Assembly: GCA_958436475.1 (NCBI GenBank)
Contig: CAUBKG010000002.1
Location: forward strand, 1-52,849
Origin: an uncultured Clostridia bacterium
Lineage (GTDB): Bacteria; Bacillota; Clostridia; Oscillospirales; Acutalibacteraceae
Direction: 5' to 3'
DNA: 52,849 bases
In this document: positions 15,917 through 23,522 of the stretch, one piece after another
Position numbering within the stretch: position 1 is the stretch's first letter
Layout: the number at the start of each line of letters is the position of its first letter
Translations under genes and position numbers: made by a program
Notes under the pieces: model-generated
Databases searched by the model: none
Told to the model about the DNA's origin: nothing
Seen by the model: the letters and a program-made list of their open reading frames with translations, nothing else

Positions 15917-16864
15917 ATGGATGAAAAGCTTATCGTATCTCCCTCCCCCCATCTGCGGGGCGGAATAAGCACCCGTTCGATCATGCTGGATGTAATCATC
16001 GCCCTGATCCCGGCGGGCGCGTTTTCGGTGTTCCTGTTCGGCTGGCGGGCCTTTCTGGTGATTGCCGTGTCGGTATCCTGCTCGGTCGTGTTCGAATTTC
16101 TCACCCGCGTCGTTTTGAAGCGGCGGCAGTCGGTGGGGGATTTGTCCGCCGTGGTAACCGGCCTTCTTCTGGCCTATAACCTGCCGCCCACCATCCCGCT
16201 CTGGATGGCGGCAATCGGCGCGTTTGTGGCCATTGTGATCGTGAAGCAGCTGTTTGGCGGCATCGGGCAGAATTTTGCCAATCCCGCCATCACCGCCCGC
16301 ATCGTGCTAATGGTATCCTTCCCCGCCGCGATGACCACTTGGCTCGCGCCGAACGCCGGCACCTATGGGGCCGTGACCACCGCCACCCCGCTCGCCCTGA
16401 TCTCTTCCGGGGACCTTTCCCAGCTGCCGACGGCATGGGAAATGTTCATCGGCATCCGGGGCGGGTGCATCGGGGAAACGAGCGCGGTGTTCCTGCTGTT
16501 CGGCGGGCTGTATCTCATGGGGCGGCGCGTGATTTCCCCCACGGTCCCGGTCGTTTTTGTCGGAACGGTGGCGCTGCTTTCCTTCCTCCTCGGGAGGGAC
16601 CCGCTTTACGCGGTGCTTTCCGGCGGCCTTCTGCTCGGAGCCATTTTCATGGCGACCGATTATACCACCAGCCCCTTAACGCGCAGGGGGAAAATCATTT
16701 TCGCCGTGGGATGCGGCGTGATTACCACGCTGATCCGGGTATACGCGTCCCTTCCGGAGGGAGTGTCCTATTCCATCCTGCTGATGAATATCCTCACGCC
16801 TCTGATCGAGCGGTTTACCGCGCCGAAACCCTTTGGAAGGGAGCGTGTGAAGAATGAAAAATAA
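15917..16864 (+). CDS. rnfD: Rnf complex subunit RnfD
   Basis: This 315-residue integral membrane subunit has about nine helices and carries covalent FMN. The family motif PHLRGGISTRSIM is at the N-terminus, GQNFANPAITARI lies mid-protein, and FMATDYTTSPLT lies late. The flavinylation motif, usually S/T-G-A-T, reads TTAT in GAVTTATPLAL (about residues 150-160); the acceptor Thr is retained. It should pair with RnfG and be modified by the operon's own ApbE. The gene overlaps rnfG by 11 bases. Confidence 0.96.
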   Translation: MDEKLIVSPSPHLRGGISTRSIMLDVIIALIPAGAFSVFLFGWRAFLVIAVSVSCSVVFEFLTRVVLKRRQSVGDLSAVVTGLLLAYNLPPTIPLWMAAIGAFVAIVIVKQLFGGIGQNFANPAITARIVLMVSFPAAMTTWLAPNAGTYGAVTTATPLALISSGDLSQLPTAWEMFIGIRGGCIGETSAVFLLFGGLYLMGRRVISPTVPVVFVGTVALLSFLLGRDPLYAVLSGGLLLGAIFMATDYTTSPLTRRGKIIFAVGCGVITTLIRVYASLPEGVSYSILLMNILTPLIERFTAPKPFGRERVKNEK

Positions 16865-17417
16865 TGGGAGCGGCATTCTCCGCCCGGCGCTTGTTTTATG
16901 CGCCATCTGCTTTATTGTAACCCTGCTGCTCGCGGCGACCAACGCCGCCACGGAGCGGCCCATTGCCAAAGCGGCGGCCAGCGCGCAGGAAGAAAGCATG
17001 CGGCAGGTGCTGCCCGGCTGCGATTCCTATAAAACGCCGCCCGAAAGCAGCCTGCTTTTCTGGGTGGGCAAATCGGGCGAGGAAACGAAGGGCTATGTGT
17101 TCGTGACCGCCTCCAAGGGCTACGGCGGCGATATTTCCGTGATGACCGGCGTGGATACGGAAGGCAAAATCACCGGTGTGCAGCTGCTCGAGAGCAATGA
17201 AACGCCCGGCCTCGGCCAGCGCGCCGGGGAGGAAGGCTTCCGTTCCCAGTATACGGGCAAGGGCGGGCAGCTGAGCGTTGCGAAAAACAGCGCGGGAGGC
17301 GAAAGCGAGATCGGCGCGATCACCGGGGCCACCATCACGAGCCGCGCCGTGACCGAAGCGGTGAACCAAGCGCTCGCGCGTTATGAAACAGTGAAGGGAG
17401 GGGAAGCGAATGGCTAA
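16854..17417 (+). CDS. rnfG: Rnf complex subunit RnfG
   Basis: This 187-residue subunit has one N-terminal membrane helix (about 8-27) and an extracytoplasmic FMN-binding domain. The covalent FMN site is the Thr of ITGAT in EIGAITGATITSRAV (about residues 155-165), a canonical ApbE target. GYGGDI and NETPGLG are also characteristic. It transfers electrons between RnfB/C and the membrane flavin in RnfD. It overlaps rnfD and rnfE, consistent with tight coupling. Confidence 0.96.
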   Translation: MKNNGSGILRPALVLCAICFIVTLLLAATNAATERPIAKAAASAQEESMRQVLPGCDSYKTPPESSLLFWVGKSGEETKGYVFVTASKGYGGDISVMTGVDTEGKITGVQLLESNETPGLGQRAGEEGFRSQYTGKGGQLSVAKNSAGGESEIGAITGATITSRAVTEAVNQALARYETVKGGEANG

Positions 17418-18090
17418 GGGCCTGTGGAAGGAATTTTCCAAAGGAATCATTCAGGAAAACCCGGTGCTGCGCCTCGTGCTCGGCACCTGCCCCACGCTCG
17501 CCGTTACCACTATGGCGGAAAACGGCCTCGGCATGGGACTCGCGGCAACGCTGGTGCTCGTTGGGAGCAACGCGGTCATTTCCGCCACGCGTAAAATCAT
17601 CCCGGACCGCGTCCGCATCCCCGCCTATATCACCATCATCGCGGGCTTCGTAACGCTCGTGCAGATGCTCGTGAAGGCCTACGCCCCCGCTATCGACAAG
17701 AGCCTCGGCATCTACCTGCCCCTCATCGTCGTAAACTGCATCATCCTCGCGCGTGCGGAGATGTTTGCAAGCAAAAATAAGGTGCTGCCCTCCGTTTTGG
17801 ACGGCCTCGGCATGGGCGCCGGCTTCACGGCGACGCTGGTGCTTATGGGCGCCGTCCGCGAGCTGCTCGGCAGCGGCACGATTTTCGGCATGGCGGTTAC
17901 CGCCGGCAGCATCGAGCCCATGATCGTGATGATCCTTCCGCCGGGGGGCTTCTTCGTGTTCGGCGTGCTGGTGGCCCTCGCCAATAAGCTGAGCGAGCGC
18001 GCCGGCAGGGCTCCGGCCGCAGGCAAGGCCTGCATGGGCTGCCCCTCCGCGGAGCACTGCGCCGTGCGGGAGAACGGAGGTGAGCGCTGA
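17410..18090 (+). CDS. rnfE: Rnf complex subunit RnfE
   Basis: This 226-residue membrane protein has six helices and belongs to the RnfA/RnfE (NqrD/E-like) pair. The sequence PVLRLVLGTCPTLAVTT near the N-terminus and YLPLIVVNCIILARAE mid-protein carry the conserved Cys residues proposed to hold an intramembrane Fe-S cluster between RnfA and RnfE. The C-terminal cytosolic tail has an extra cysteine group, CMGC...HC (about residues 205-214), which might be metal-binding or only incidental. It overlaps rnfG by 8 bases and shares one base with rnfA (TGATG). Confidence 0.95.
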   Translation: MAKGLWKEFSKGIIQENPVLRLVLGTCPTLAVTTMAENGLGMGLAATLVLVGSNAVISATRKIIPDRVRIPAYITIIAGFVTLVQMLVKAYAPAIDKSLGIYLPLIVVNCIILARAEMFASKNKVLPSVLDGLGMGAGFTATLVLMGAVRELLGSGTIFGMAVTAGSIEPMIVMILPPGGFFVFGVLVALANKLSERAGRAPAAGKACMGCPSAEHCAVRENGGER

Positions 18091-18680
18091 TGCAGATGCT
18101 GGCTATCCTTCTTACCGCCATCCTCACCGAGAATTTCGTCCTTTCGAAGTTCCTCGGCATCTGCCCCTTCCTCGGGGTATCGAAAAAGCTCAACACGGCC
18201 GTGGGTATGAGCGCCGCCGTCACCTTCGTGATGGTGATTGCAACGGCGGTGACTTACCCGCTGCATGCCTATCTGCTCGAGCCGCACGGCTTCGGGTACC
18301 TGCAAACCATCGTGTTCATTCTGGTGATTGCGGCGCTGGTACAGCTGGTGGAGATCATCCTGCGGAAATATATCCCGGCGCTCTATCAGTCGCTCGGGAT
18401 TTATCTTCCCCTCATCACCACCAACTGCGCGGTGCTGGGCGTGACCATCCTCAATTTCACGAAGGGGTTCGATTATGTGCAGTCGCTCGTCAACGCGGCG
18501 GGTGCGGGGATCGGGTTCCTCGTGGCCATGGTGCTGTTCGCGGGCGTGCGCGAACGGCTCGAGGCGTGCGATATCCCGAAGAGCCTGCGCGGGCTTCCCA
18601 TCACGCTCATCGCCGCCTCCATCGTCTCGCTTTCCTTCCTCGGGTTCGCCGGATTGGTGGACGGCCTCTTCGGAAAATAA
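18090..18680 (+). CDS. rnfA: Rnf complex subunit RnfA
   Basis: This 196-residue, six-helix membrane subunit is homologous to RnfE with inverted topology. Signature stretches are ILTENFVLSKFLGICPFLG at the N-terminus and YLPLITTNCAVLG mid-protein, again with the paired Cys motifs. The length is normal. In most clostridial operons rnfB follows directly, but here the operon ends and a sigma-factor gene with its own promoter comes next; rnfB lies at 36623. Confidence 0.96.
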   Translation: MQMLAILLTAILTENFVLSKFLGICPFLGVSKKLNTAVGMSAAVTFVMVIATAVTYPLHAYLLEPHGFGYLQTIVFILVIAALVQLVEIILRKYIPALYQSLGIYLPLITTNCAVLGVTILNFTKGFDYVQSLVNAAGAGIGFLVAMVLFAGVRERLEACDIPKSLRGLPITLIAASIVSLSFLGFAGLVDGLFGK

Positions 18681-18686
18681 TAAGAG

Positions 18687-18714
18687 TTGACAAATAAGAA
18701 AAAAGTGTTATTAT
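18687..18714 (+). promoter_or_regulatory. Promoter of the sigma-factor gene
   Basis: TTGACA (18687-18692), 16 bases and TATTAT (18709-18714) in a locally AT-rich stretch form the promoter. It lies 40 bases before the start codon. Confidence 0.75.
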
Positions 18715-18753
18715 AAACATAATGTTCTTTTTGTTTTAAGGTGGAGTGGCATC

Positions 18754-19350
18754 ATGTCCGGCTTTCAAGAAGCCTCCGGCTGCTCCGGCAGGGAAGACGA
18801 TGCGCTCGTTCCGGCCGCAAGGGCGGGCAGCGAGGAAGCGCTCGCCGAGCTCGCCGGGAGATATTTGCCGCTTGTCCGGTCGCGCGCAGCGCGGTTTGCC
18901 GGCGCCCCGGTGGATATGGAAGACCTCGTGCAGGAAGGCCTCATCGGCTTTCTGAAGGCTGTCCGTTCCTACGATCCGGGCCTCGGCGCCTCCTTCGGCA
19001 CCTATGCTTACCTCTGCATCGACCGCACCATCCTTTCGGCAGTGCGTGAAACGCAGAACAAAAAGAAGATTCCTTCCTCCAGATTGATTTCTTTCAGCGA
19101 TATTACTTCCGGTCTTCCTTTCCATGAGCTATGCTCTTCTTCCGGCGTCACACCGGAAGAGGCCGCCATTCTAAGGGAAGACGTCCGCCAGCTGGAAAGC
19201 AAAATCGAACACACTCTCTCCGGGCTGGAACGGAACGTCCTTCATCTCTATCTCGGCGGCCATAGCTACTCCGATATCGCACAGCGGCTCCAAACCACCA
19301 CCAAGGTTGTGGACAATGCGCTGCAGCGTGTGAGGCATAAGCTGAGGTAA
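18754..19350 (+). CDS. Sigma-70 family factor, SigH-like
   Basis: The protein has 198 residues. Region 2 is clear: VDMEDLVQEGLIGFLKAVRSYDP followed by SFGTYAYLCIDRTILSAVRETQNKKKIP. Region 4 ends the protein with LERNVLHLYLGGHSYSDIAQRL and VDNALQRVRHKLR, a helix-turn-helix. The organisation is that of SigH (the early stationary-phase/sporulation sigma) rather than ECF factors. It has its own promoter. ATG 18754 follows AAGGTGG. The gene neighbourhood does not match the usual sigH context, so a SigH paralogue is possible. Confidence 0.8.
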   Translation: MSGFQEASGCSGREDDALVPAARAGSEEALAELAGRYLPLVRSRAARFAGAPVDMEDLVQEGLIGFLKAVRSYDPGLGASFGTYAYLCIDRTILSAVRETQNKKKIPSSRLISFSDITSGLPFHELCSSSGVTPEEAAILREDVRQLESKIEHTLSGLERNVLHLYLGGHSYSDIAQRLQTTTKVVDNALQRVRHKLR

Positions 19351-19403
19351 CACACTCTTTTCATTTATCACGGCTCTTTTCCTTTCGGAAAGGCCGCGAA
19401 ATA

Positions 19404-19468
19404 TGCCCACGTAGCTTGAGTTAAGCGTTGGTCACACCAATCCGGCGGTGCGAGTCCGCCATGGGGCA
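19404..19468 (+). ncRNA. tRNA-shaped structured element in a 5' leader
   Basis: The 65 bases fold as a cloverleaf. TGCCCA pairs with TGGGGCA (one bulge). GCTT/AAGC closes a 5-base loop. GTTG/CAAT closes the 7-base loop GTCACAC. GGCGG/CCGCC closes the 7-base loop TGCGAGT. The third arm has the proportions of an anticodon arm reading CAC with T before and A after, and the last looks like a T-arm. The D-loop lacks GG, the T-loop has G for T at its second position, and the acceptor is weak. A working tRNA is therefore doubtful. It lies 29 bases before a zinc-ribbon gene and could be a decayed tRNA-Val or a cis-acting RNA. Confidence 0.5.
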
Positions 19469-19497
19469 AATCAATTTACAAGCGAGGTAAAAGAAAC

Positions 19498-19776
19498 ATG
19501 TTCGAAGACAAGACCCTTATTTGCAAAGACTGCGGTTCCGAATTCGTATTCACCGCGGGCGAGCAGGAGTTCTATGAATCCAAGGGATTCGTAAACGAGC
19601 CGCAGCGCTGCAAGGCCTGCCGCGACGCCCGCAAGGCTGCTTCCCGTCCGGAAAGAGAAATGTTCACCGCAACGTGCGCTTCCTGCGGTTGCGAAGCGAA
19701 GGTTCCCTTCCGTCCGCGTGAGGATCGCCCGGTATACTGCAGCGAGTGCTTTGCAAAAATGAGGGAAGAAGCATAA
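19498..19776 (+). CDS. Zinc-ribbon protein with four CxxC pairs
   Basis: This 92-residue cytosolic protein has Cys pairs CKDC (10-13), CKAC (about 37-40), CASCGC (about 58-63) and CSEC (about 79-82), enough for two treble zinc sites. The sequence ICKDCGSEFVFTAGEQEFY and GFVNEPQRCKACR matches a widespread family of CxxC-type zinc-binding proteins in Firmicutes. Its role is not known; RNA or nucleic-acid contact is plausible. The ATG at 19498 follows GAGGTAAAAG. The leader holds the tRNA-shaped element. A strong terminator follows, so it is probably monocistronic. Confidence 0.85.
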   Translation: MFEDKTLICKDCGSEFVFTAGEQEFYESKGFVNEPQRCKACRDARKAASRPEREMFTATCASCGCEAKVPFRPREDRPVYCSECFAKMREEA

Positions 19777-19805
19777 ATTTGGTATCCGATTTTTATGCAC
19801 CCGAA

Positions 19806-19834
19806 GGGCTCCGGTTTTCCGGAGCCCTTTTTTT
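19806..19834 (+). terminator. Terminator of the zinc-ribbon gene
   Basis: GGGCTCCGG pairs with CCGGAGCCC around TTTT, followed by seven T. Confidence 0.93.
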
Positions 19835-19953
19835 GCGGCGCAAAAAGCCGCGGCGCACCGTTTTCCCGAATAATTTTATCTTTTTGTGTAAAAAGTTGTA
19901 TTTTGGCGAATCGGTTTTCAAACGGGGCGGGGTATGGTAAACTATGGATGGGG

Positions 19954-20083
19954 TAGGCGATACCACCTGAATCCAATATGTTTTTCGCGGGAGCCGCAAG
20001 GTCCCGCGCCCTGCCATGACCGGCAGCGCCGAAAGCGGAAAAGCACCCGCTCGTGGCGCATGGTACTCGGATGGTATCGCCTA
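19954..20083. repeat. MITE-like repeat, copy A
   Basis: The 130-bp element has ends GGCGATACCA... and ...TGGTATCGCC, each bordered by TA. The interior contains TTTTTCGCGGGAGCCGC and a GGTACTCGGAT motif shared with copies B, C and D. The TA borders and imperfect terminal repeats fit a MITE moved by an IS630/Tc1-mariner-type transposase, none of which is encoded in this window. Confidence 0.85.
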
Positions 20084-20180
20084 GTCAGATAACCGGCATG
20101 ATACCGGCGCGCAGCCCATTCGCATGCTGCGTGCATGGAAAACAGGAAAACGGTTCGGCAAAGGAAAGGGGAGGCGGCAG

Positions 20181-21482
20181 ATGAAACGGGCGGTGGTGCT
20201 TTCGGGCGGCGGCGCAAAGGGCGCGTATGAGGTCGGCGTATGGCAGGCCATGCGGGAAACGGATTTTGTTCCGGAGATCATCACCGGGACCTCGGTGGGC
20301 GCGCTCAACGGCGCGCTGATGATGCAGGACGATTTTAACAAGGCCGTGGAAATATGGGAATCCATCACCACGGATAAAATCCTGAAGCTCGAGGAGCCGC
20401 TCGACCTCGGCGGGCTCGATTTCAAGGGCACTATCCGCATGTTCGTAAACGAAGTGATCCGCAAGGGCGGGATGGACGCTTCCCCCTTAGGCGACCTGCT
20501 CAACGAATATGTGGATGAAAAACGAGTGAGGCAGGCGCCTCAGGAGTTCGGCATCGTCACCGTTTCGGTGGCACCGCTCGAAAAACATACGCTTTTTCTC
20601 GAGGATATCCCCGAGGGGCAGCTCAACGATTACCTGCTGGCGAGCGCCGCCTGTTACCCGCTGTTCCAGCCCTATAAAATGGACGGCAGGGAGTTCATCG
20701 ACGGCGGGTATTACGACAACCTCCCCCTGCGCATGGCAACGGAGCGCGGGGCAACGGAGATACTCGCCGTGGATCTGCGCGCCATCGGGGTGAAAAGCTC
20801 CATGGGCGTGAAGAACCGGAAAAATATCAATATCAAATTCATTGTGCCTTCGGCACAGACGGGGAGCATTGTGGATTTTACCGCGGAAAACGCAAAGAAT
20901 AATATCCGGCTCGGCTATCTGGACGCCTGCCGCGAGTTCGGCTTTTATGAAGGGAACCTATACACCTTCCGCAAGGGAGAGGCGGCCGGAAACCTGGTAT
21001 TCCTGCGGCAGTCGCTTGCCGCCCTTCTGCACCGCACAGGCTCCGGCCTTCGCCGTGTAAAAAAGGAGGGGGAGCCGGAGCTCGCGTTCCCCTTCCTGCC
21101 GGGACGCCGCCGGATCGACAGCGCCGCCCTTCTCTCCCTCGCCGAAACCGCGGGAGATCTCTTCGGCCTTCCGCGCCTCGTCATCTATTCTTTCCCGGAG
21201 TTTAACGAGGCGCTCTTAGCGGCCTACTTTGAGGAAACGAAATCATTTCCGCAGGAGGAGCAGGCGGCTTCGCGCCTCATCCAGGCGCTGCGCGAAACGA
21301 AGGGAGACGGGGTACGCCCCCTGGAGCGCCGGCTCTGCTGTGCGCTTACGGGCGGCTTTTTTGGCGGCAAAGAGCCCTTTTCCGCCGCCCTCCCGGTGGC
21401 TGCCGCCGCAAAGCCCTTTTCCGCCGCCCTTTACCTGCGCGCCCTGCTGGAAACGGGCGGGCTTATTCCCGAAGAAGGCTAA
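20181..21482 (+). CDS. Patatin-like phospholipase
   Basis: This 433-residue protein has an N-terminal patatin domain (about 1-205). The oxyanion-hole GGGAKGAYEVG (about 9-19), nucleophile elbow GTSVG with Ser38, and catalytic Asp174 in DGGYYDN are intact, so it should be an active Ser/Asp acyl hydrolase on lipids. The C-terminal half (about 230-433) is not recognised and is rich in Ala, Leu and Phe. There is no signal peptide, so it acts in the cytoplasm or at the inner membrane face. ATG 20181 follows GGGGAGG. It lies just downstream of MITE copy A and is transcribed alone. Confidence 0.9.
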   Translation: MKRAVVLSGGGAKGAYEVGVWQAMRETDFVPEIITGTSVGALNGALMMQDDFNKAVEIWESITTDKILKLEEPLDLGGLDFKGTIRMFVNEVIRKGGMDASPLGDLLNEYVDEKRVRQAPQEFGIVTVSVAPLEKHTLFLEDIPEGQLNDYLLASAACYPLFQPYKMDGREFIDGGYYDNLPLRMATERGATEILAVDLRAIGVKSSMGVKNRKNINIKFIVPSAQTGSIVDFTAENAKNNIRLGYLDACREFGFYEGNLYTFRKGEAAGNLVFLRQSLAALLHRTGSGLRRVKKEGEPELAFPFLPGRRRIDSAALLSLAETAGDLFGLPRLVIYSFPEFNEALLAAYFEETKSFPQEEQAASRLIQALRETKGDGVRPLERRLCCALTGGFFGGKEPFSAALPVAAAAKPFSAALYLRALLETGGLIPEEG

Positions 21483-21508
21483 AATTAAGGCGCTGCGGAA
21501 AAATCTTC

Positions 21509-21537
21509 TTGAAAATGCATGCGAAATACGATAGAAT
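21509..21537 (+). promoter_or_regulatory. Promoter upstream of efp
   Basis: TTGAAA (21509-21514), 17 bases and TAGAAT (21532-21537) form the promoter. The spacer contains GCGAAATAC, also found in the promoter at 40641. Confidence 0.7.
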
Positions 21538-21544
21538 AACGGTG

Positions 21545-21925
21545 TGTTTAAAATGAGGAAAGACGGGGCGGCGTTCCAGAGGCAAGAACGGCCGCAGATT
21601 CGCCTGTTTTGCCCGGAGCCGCGTTAAAAGTGCCCGGGATGAATGGAAAGGTTTCCTGCGCTTTTCGCCTTGCTCCAAAACAGAACCTCCGAAATTCTGA
21701 GGAACGATTCGGTTCCGGCCCTTGGGGCCCCAGGCCCAGAACGGATGCTCGAACCCTGCTTTTCTATTTTTCTTACGAAAAGCGCCCCTTCGTGTTTTCC
21801 TTTGTTTTTAAAACGGTCTTCCCGCCCGTTTGCCCGGATAAAACTCCGGCTGCGGTGGCACAGCGCCCCCCCTCTATGCGGGGCGGGGAGAATCGAGCTC
21901 AATATTGCCGTGCATAGCGGCGGAA
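21545..21925 (+). other. Long non-coding leader before efp
   Basis: About 390 bases lie between the promoter and the EF-P gene. I see no supported gene. Short GC-rich inverted repeats occur, such as GGGGCCCC near 21725. No known riboswitch consensus was recognised. A second promoter closer to efp may exist, but I could not find a convincing one. Confidence 0.4.
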
Positions 21926-21939
21926 TGGAGAATGAAATT

Positions 21940-22497
21940 ATGGTTTCAGCAGGTGATTTCAGAAACGGCATGACCTTTGAAATGGATGGTTCTGTGTATC
22001 AGATCATCGAGTTCCAGCATGTAAAGCCGGGCAAGGGCGCCGCTTTTGTCAGAACGAAAATCAAGAACGTGATCGCGGGCTCTGTGGTGGAGCGCACCTT
22101 CAGCCCCACGGAAAAGTTCCCCACCGCCTTCGTGGAGCGCCGCGAAATGCAGTATATGTATAACGATGGCGACTTATACTATTTTATGGACAACGAGACC
22201 TACGAGCAGATCCCCATCAGCAAAGACGAGCTTTCGGATAACTTCCGTTTTGTGAAGGAAAATATGGACTGCCGCGTCCTTTCTTACAAGGGCAAGGTGT
22301 TCGGCGTGGAACCCCCGAACTTCGTGGAGCTCCAGATCACGGAGACCGACCCGGGCTTCAAGGGAGACACCGCCACCAATGCGACCAAGCCGGCCACCCT
22401 GGAAACGGGCGCGGTCATCAAGGTCCCGCTGTTCATCGACCAGGGCGAGGTCATCCGTGTGGATACCCGCACCGGCGAGTATATGGAACGCGCATAA
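21940..22497 (+). CDS. efp: Elongation factor P
   Basis: This 185-residue translation factor relieves ribosome stalling at polyproline. The N-terminal KOW-like domain starts VSAGDFRNGMTFEMDG. The tip loop HVKPGKGAAF has Lys32, the residue modified in Bacillus. Two OB domains follow (about 65-125 and 130-185), ending in the conserved TGEYMERA. ATG 21940 agrees with the family's normal start, and GGAG lies 9 bases upstream; an in-frame upstream ATG at 21925 is less likely. No EF-P modification gene is adjacent. Confidence 0.97.
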   Translation: MVSAGDFRNGMTFEMDGSVYQIIEFQHVKPGKGAAFVRTKIKNVIAGSVVERTFSPTEKFPTAFVERREMQYMYNDGDLYYFMDNETYEQIPISKDELSDNFRFVKENMDCRVLSYKGKVFGVEPPNFVELQITETDPGFKGDTATNATKPATLETGAVIKVPLFIDQGEVIRVDTRTGEYMERA

Positions 22498-22599
22498 AAT
22501 TCAGAAACAGCCGGGGAAAAGCCCCGGGGGCACGGCCGCGTTTTGCCGCACGGCGGCCGGAAATTGCCTGTTCCGTGCGGGAAAAAGGAGGAAAAAGCT

Positions 22600-23022
22600 A
22601 TGACCGCCAGTGAAAAAGTAGCATATATCCGCGGCCTGATGGACGCAATCGAGTGGGACGATTCTCCCAACACCAAAATCATGAAGTCTATAGTGGACGT
22701 TCTGGAAGACCTGGCCCTCACTACCGCTGATCTGGAAGACGGCGTTGCGGAACTCAGCGAGGAAATCGACGTAATCGACGAAGACCTCGGCGCCCTGGAA
22801 GACGATTTTTACGGGGAAGACGAGTGCGATTGCTGCGGCGATGACGACGAGCCTTATTACGAAGTGGAGTGCCCCAACTGCGGCGACACGATCTGCCTCG
22901 ATGAAGACCTTCTTTCCGAAGGCGAGATCGAGTGCCCCAACTGCGGCGAAAAGCTGGAGTTCGAGATCGAGTGCTGCGATGACGGCTGCTCCTGCGACTG
23001 CGAAAGCGGTAAGGACGAATAA
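22600..23022 (+). CDS. CD1247-type N-terminal domain / zinc-ribbon protein
   Basis: This 140-residue acidic protein has an N-terminal helical part (about 1-75; VAYIRGLMDAIEWDD and LEDLALTTADLEDGVAELSEEID). It matches the domain named after the CD1247 protein of Clostridioides. The C-terminal half has CDCCG, CPNCGDTIC, CPNCGEKLEF and a Cys-rich tail. The CPNCG pairs suggest a zinc ribbon, and the tail may bind extra metal. The function is unknown. ATG 22600 follows AAAGGAGG. It lies 102 bases after efp and may share its transcript. A strong terminator follows. Confidence 0.85.
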   Translation: MTASEKVAYIRGLMDAIEWDDSPNTKIMKSIVDVLEDLALTTADLEDGVAELSEEIDVIDEDLGALEDDFYGEDECDCCGDDDEPYYEVECPNCGDTICLDEDLLSEGEIECPNCGEKLEFEIECCDDGCSCDCESGKDE

Positions 23023-23038
23023 GCGAAAACCGAATCTG

Positions 23039-23079
23039 ATCCCACGGACGGGCCAAAGGCCTCTCCGTGGGATTTTTTT
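23039..23079 (+). terminator. Terminator after the CD1247-type gene
   Basis: CCCACGGA pairs with TCCGTGGG, with an inner GGCC/GGCC helix, followed by a run of T. Confidence 0.92.
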
Positions 23080-23089
23080 GTGCAGGAGA

Positions 23090-23272
23090 TAGCATCAGAA
23101 TACAATGTGTTTTTTGCGGGAGCCTGAAAAACGAGGAAGACGGGCGCTTATTGCCAACGCAAGCAGCCTATGGGCACCGCCCTGCCTTTCCATCCTCTTC
23201 GTGAAAGGTTTTCGGTCTCAAGCGGCAAAAAGGATCCGCTTGCGGCGCAGGGTACTCGGATGGTATCGCCTA
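23090..23272. repeat. MITE-like repeat, copy C (variant)
   Basis: The right 60 bases are nearly identical to copy B, ending GGTACTCGGATGGTATCGCC-TA. The left end keeps ATCAGAATACAATGTG but has lost part of the outer repeat. The interior differs and is longer, so the element is 183 bp. Confidence 0.78.
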
Positions 23273-23306
23273 GTTACCCGTTCGGCCGAAAAAAAAGATC
23301 CCTTTA

Positions 23307-23336
23307 TTGACAGCATACGGCGCGGCGGGGTACAAT
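23307..23336 (+). promoter_or_regulatory. Promoter between MITE copies C and B
   Basis: TTGACA (23307-23312), 18 bases and TACAAT (23331-23336) form the promoter. It is followed by an ATATA-ACG-TATAT dyad. It should drive the DUF1700-DUF4097 genes through MITE copy B. The dyad is a possible PadR-type operator. Confidence 0.68.
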
Positions 23337-23360
23337 ACATATAACGTATATCGAAACGCC

Positions 23361-23492
23361 TAGGCGATACGATCAGAATACAATGTGTTTTTCGCGGAAG
23401 CCGCAAGGCCCAGCGCCTTGCTATGACCGGCAACGCCGAAAGCGGCAAAAAGGATCCGCTTGCGGCGCAGGGTACTCGGATGGTATCGCCTA
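23361..23492. repeat. MITE-like repeat, copy B
   Basis: The 132-bp element is bordered by TA on both sides, with ends GGCGATACG... and ...TGGTATCGCC. It is closely similar to copy A and lies in the 5' untranslated region of the DUF1700 gene, ending 30 bases before its start. Confidence 0.85.
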
Positions 23493-23522
23493 GGGGGTGC
23501 AGGCAGGGAAAGGGGGAGCGGC

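Noticed and set aside
19404..19468. Functional tRNA-Val(CAC).
   Set aside because: There is no GG in the D-loop, the T-loop is altered, the acceptor is weak and bulged, and no CCA follows.
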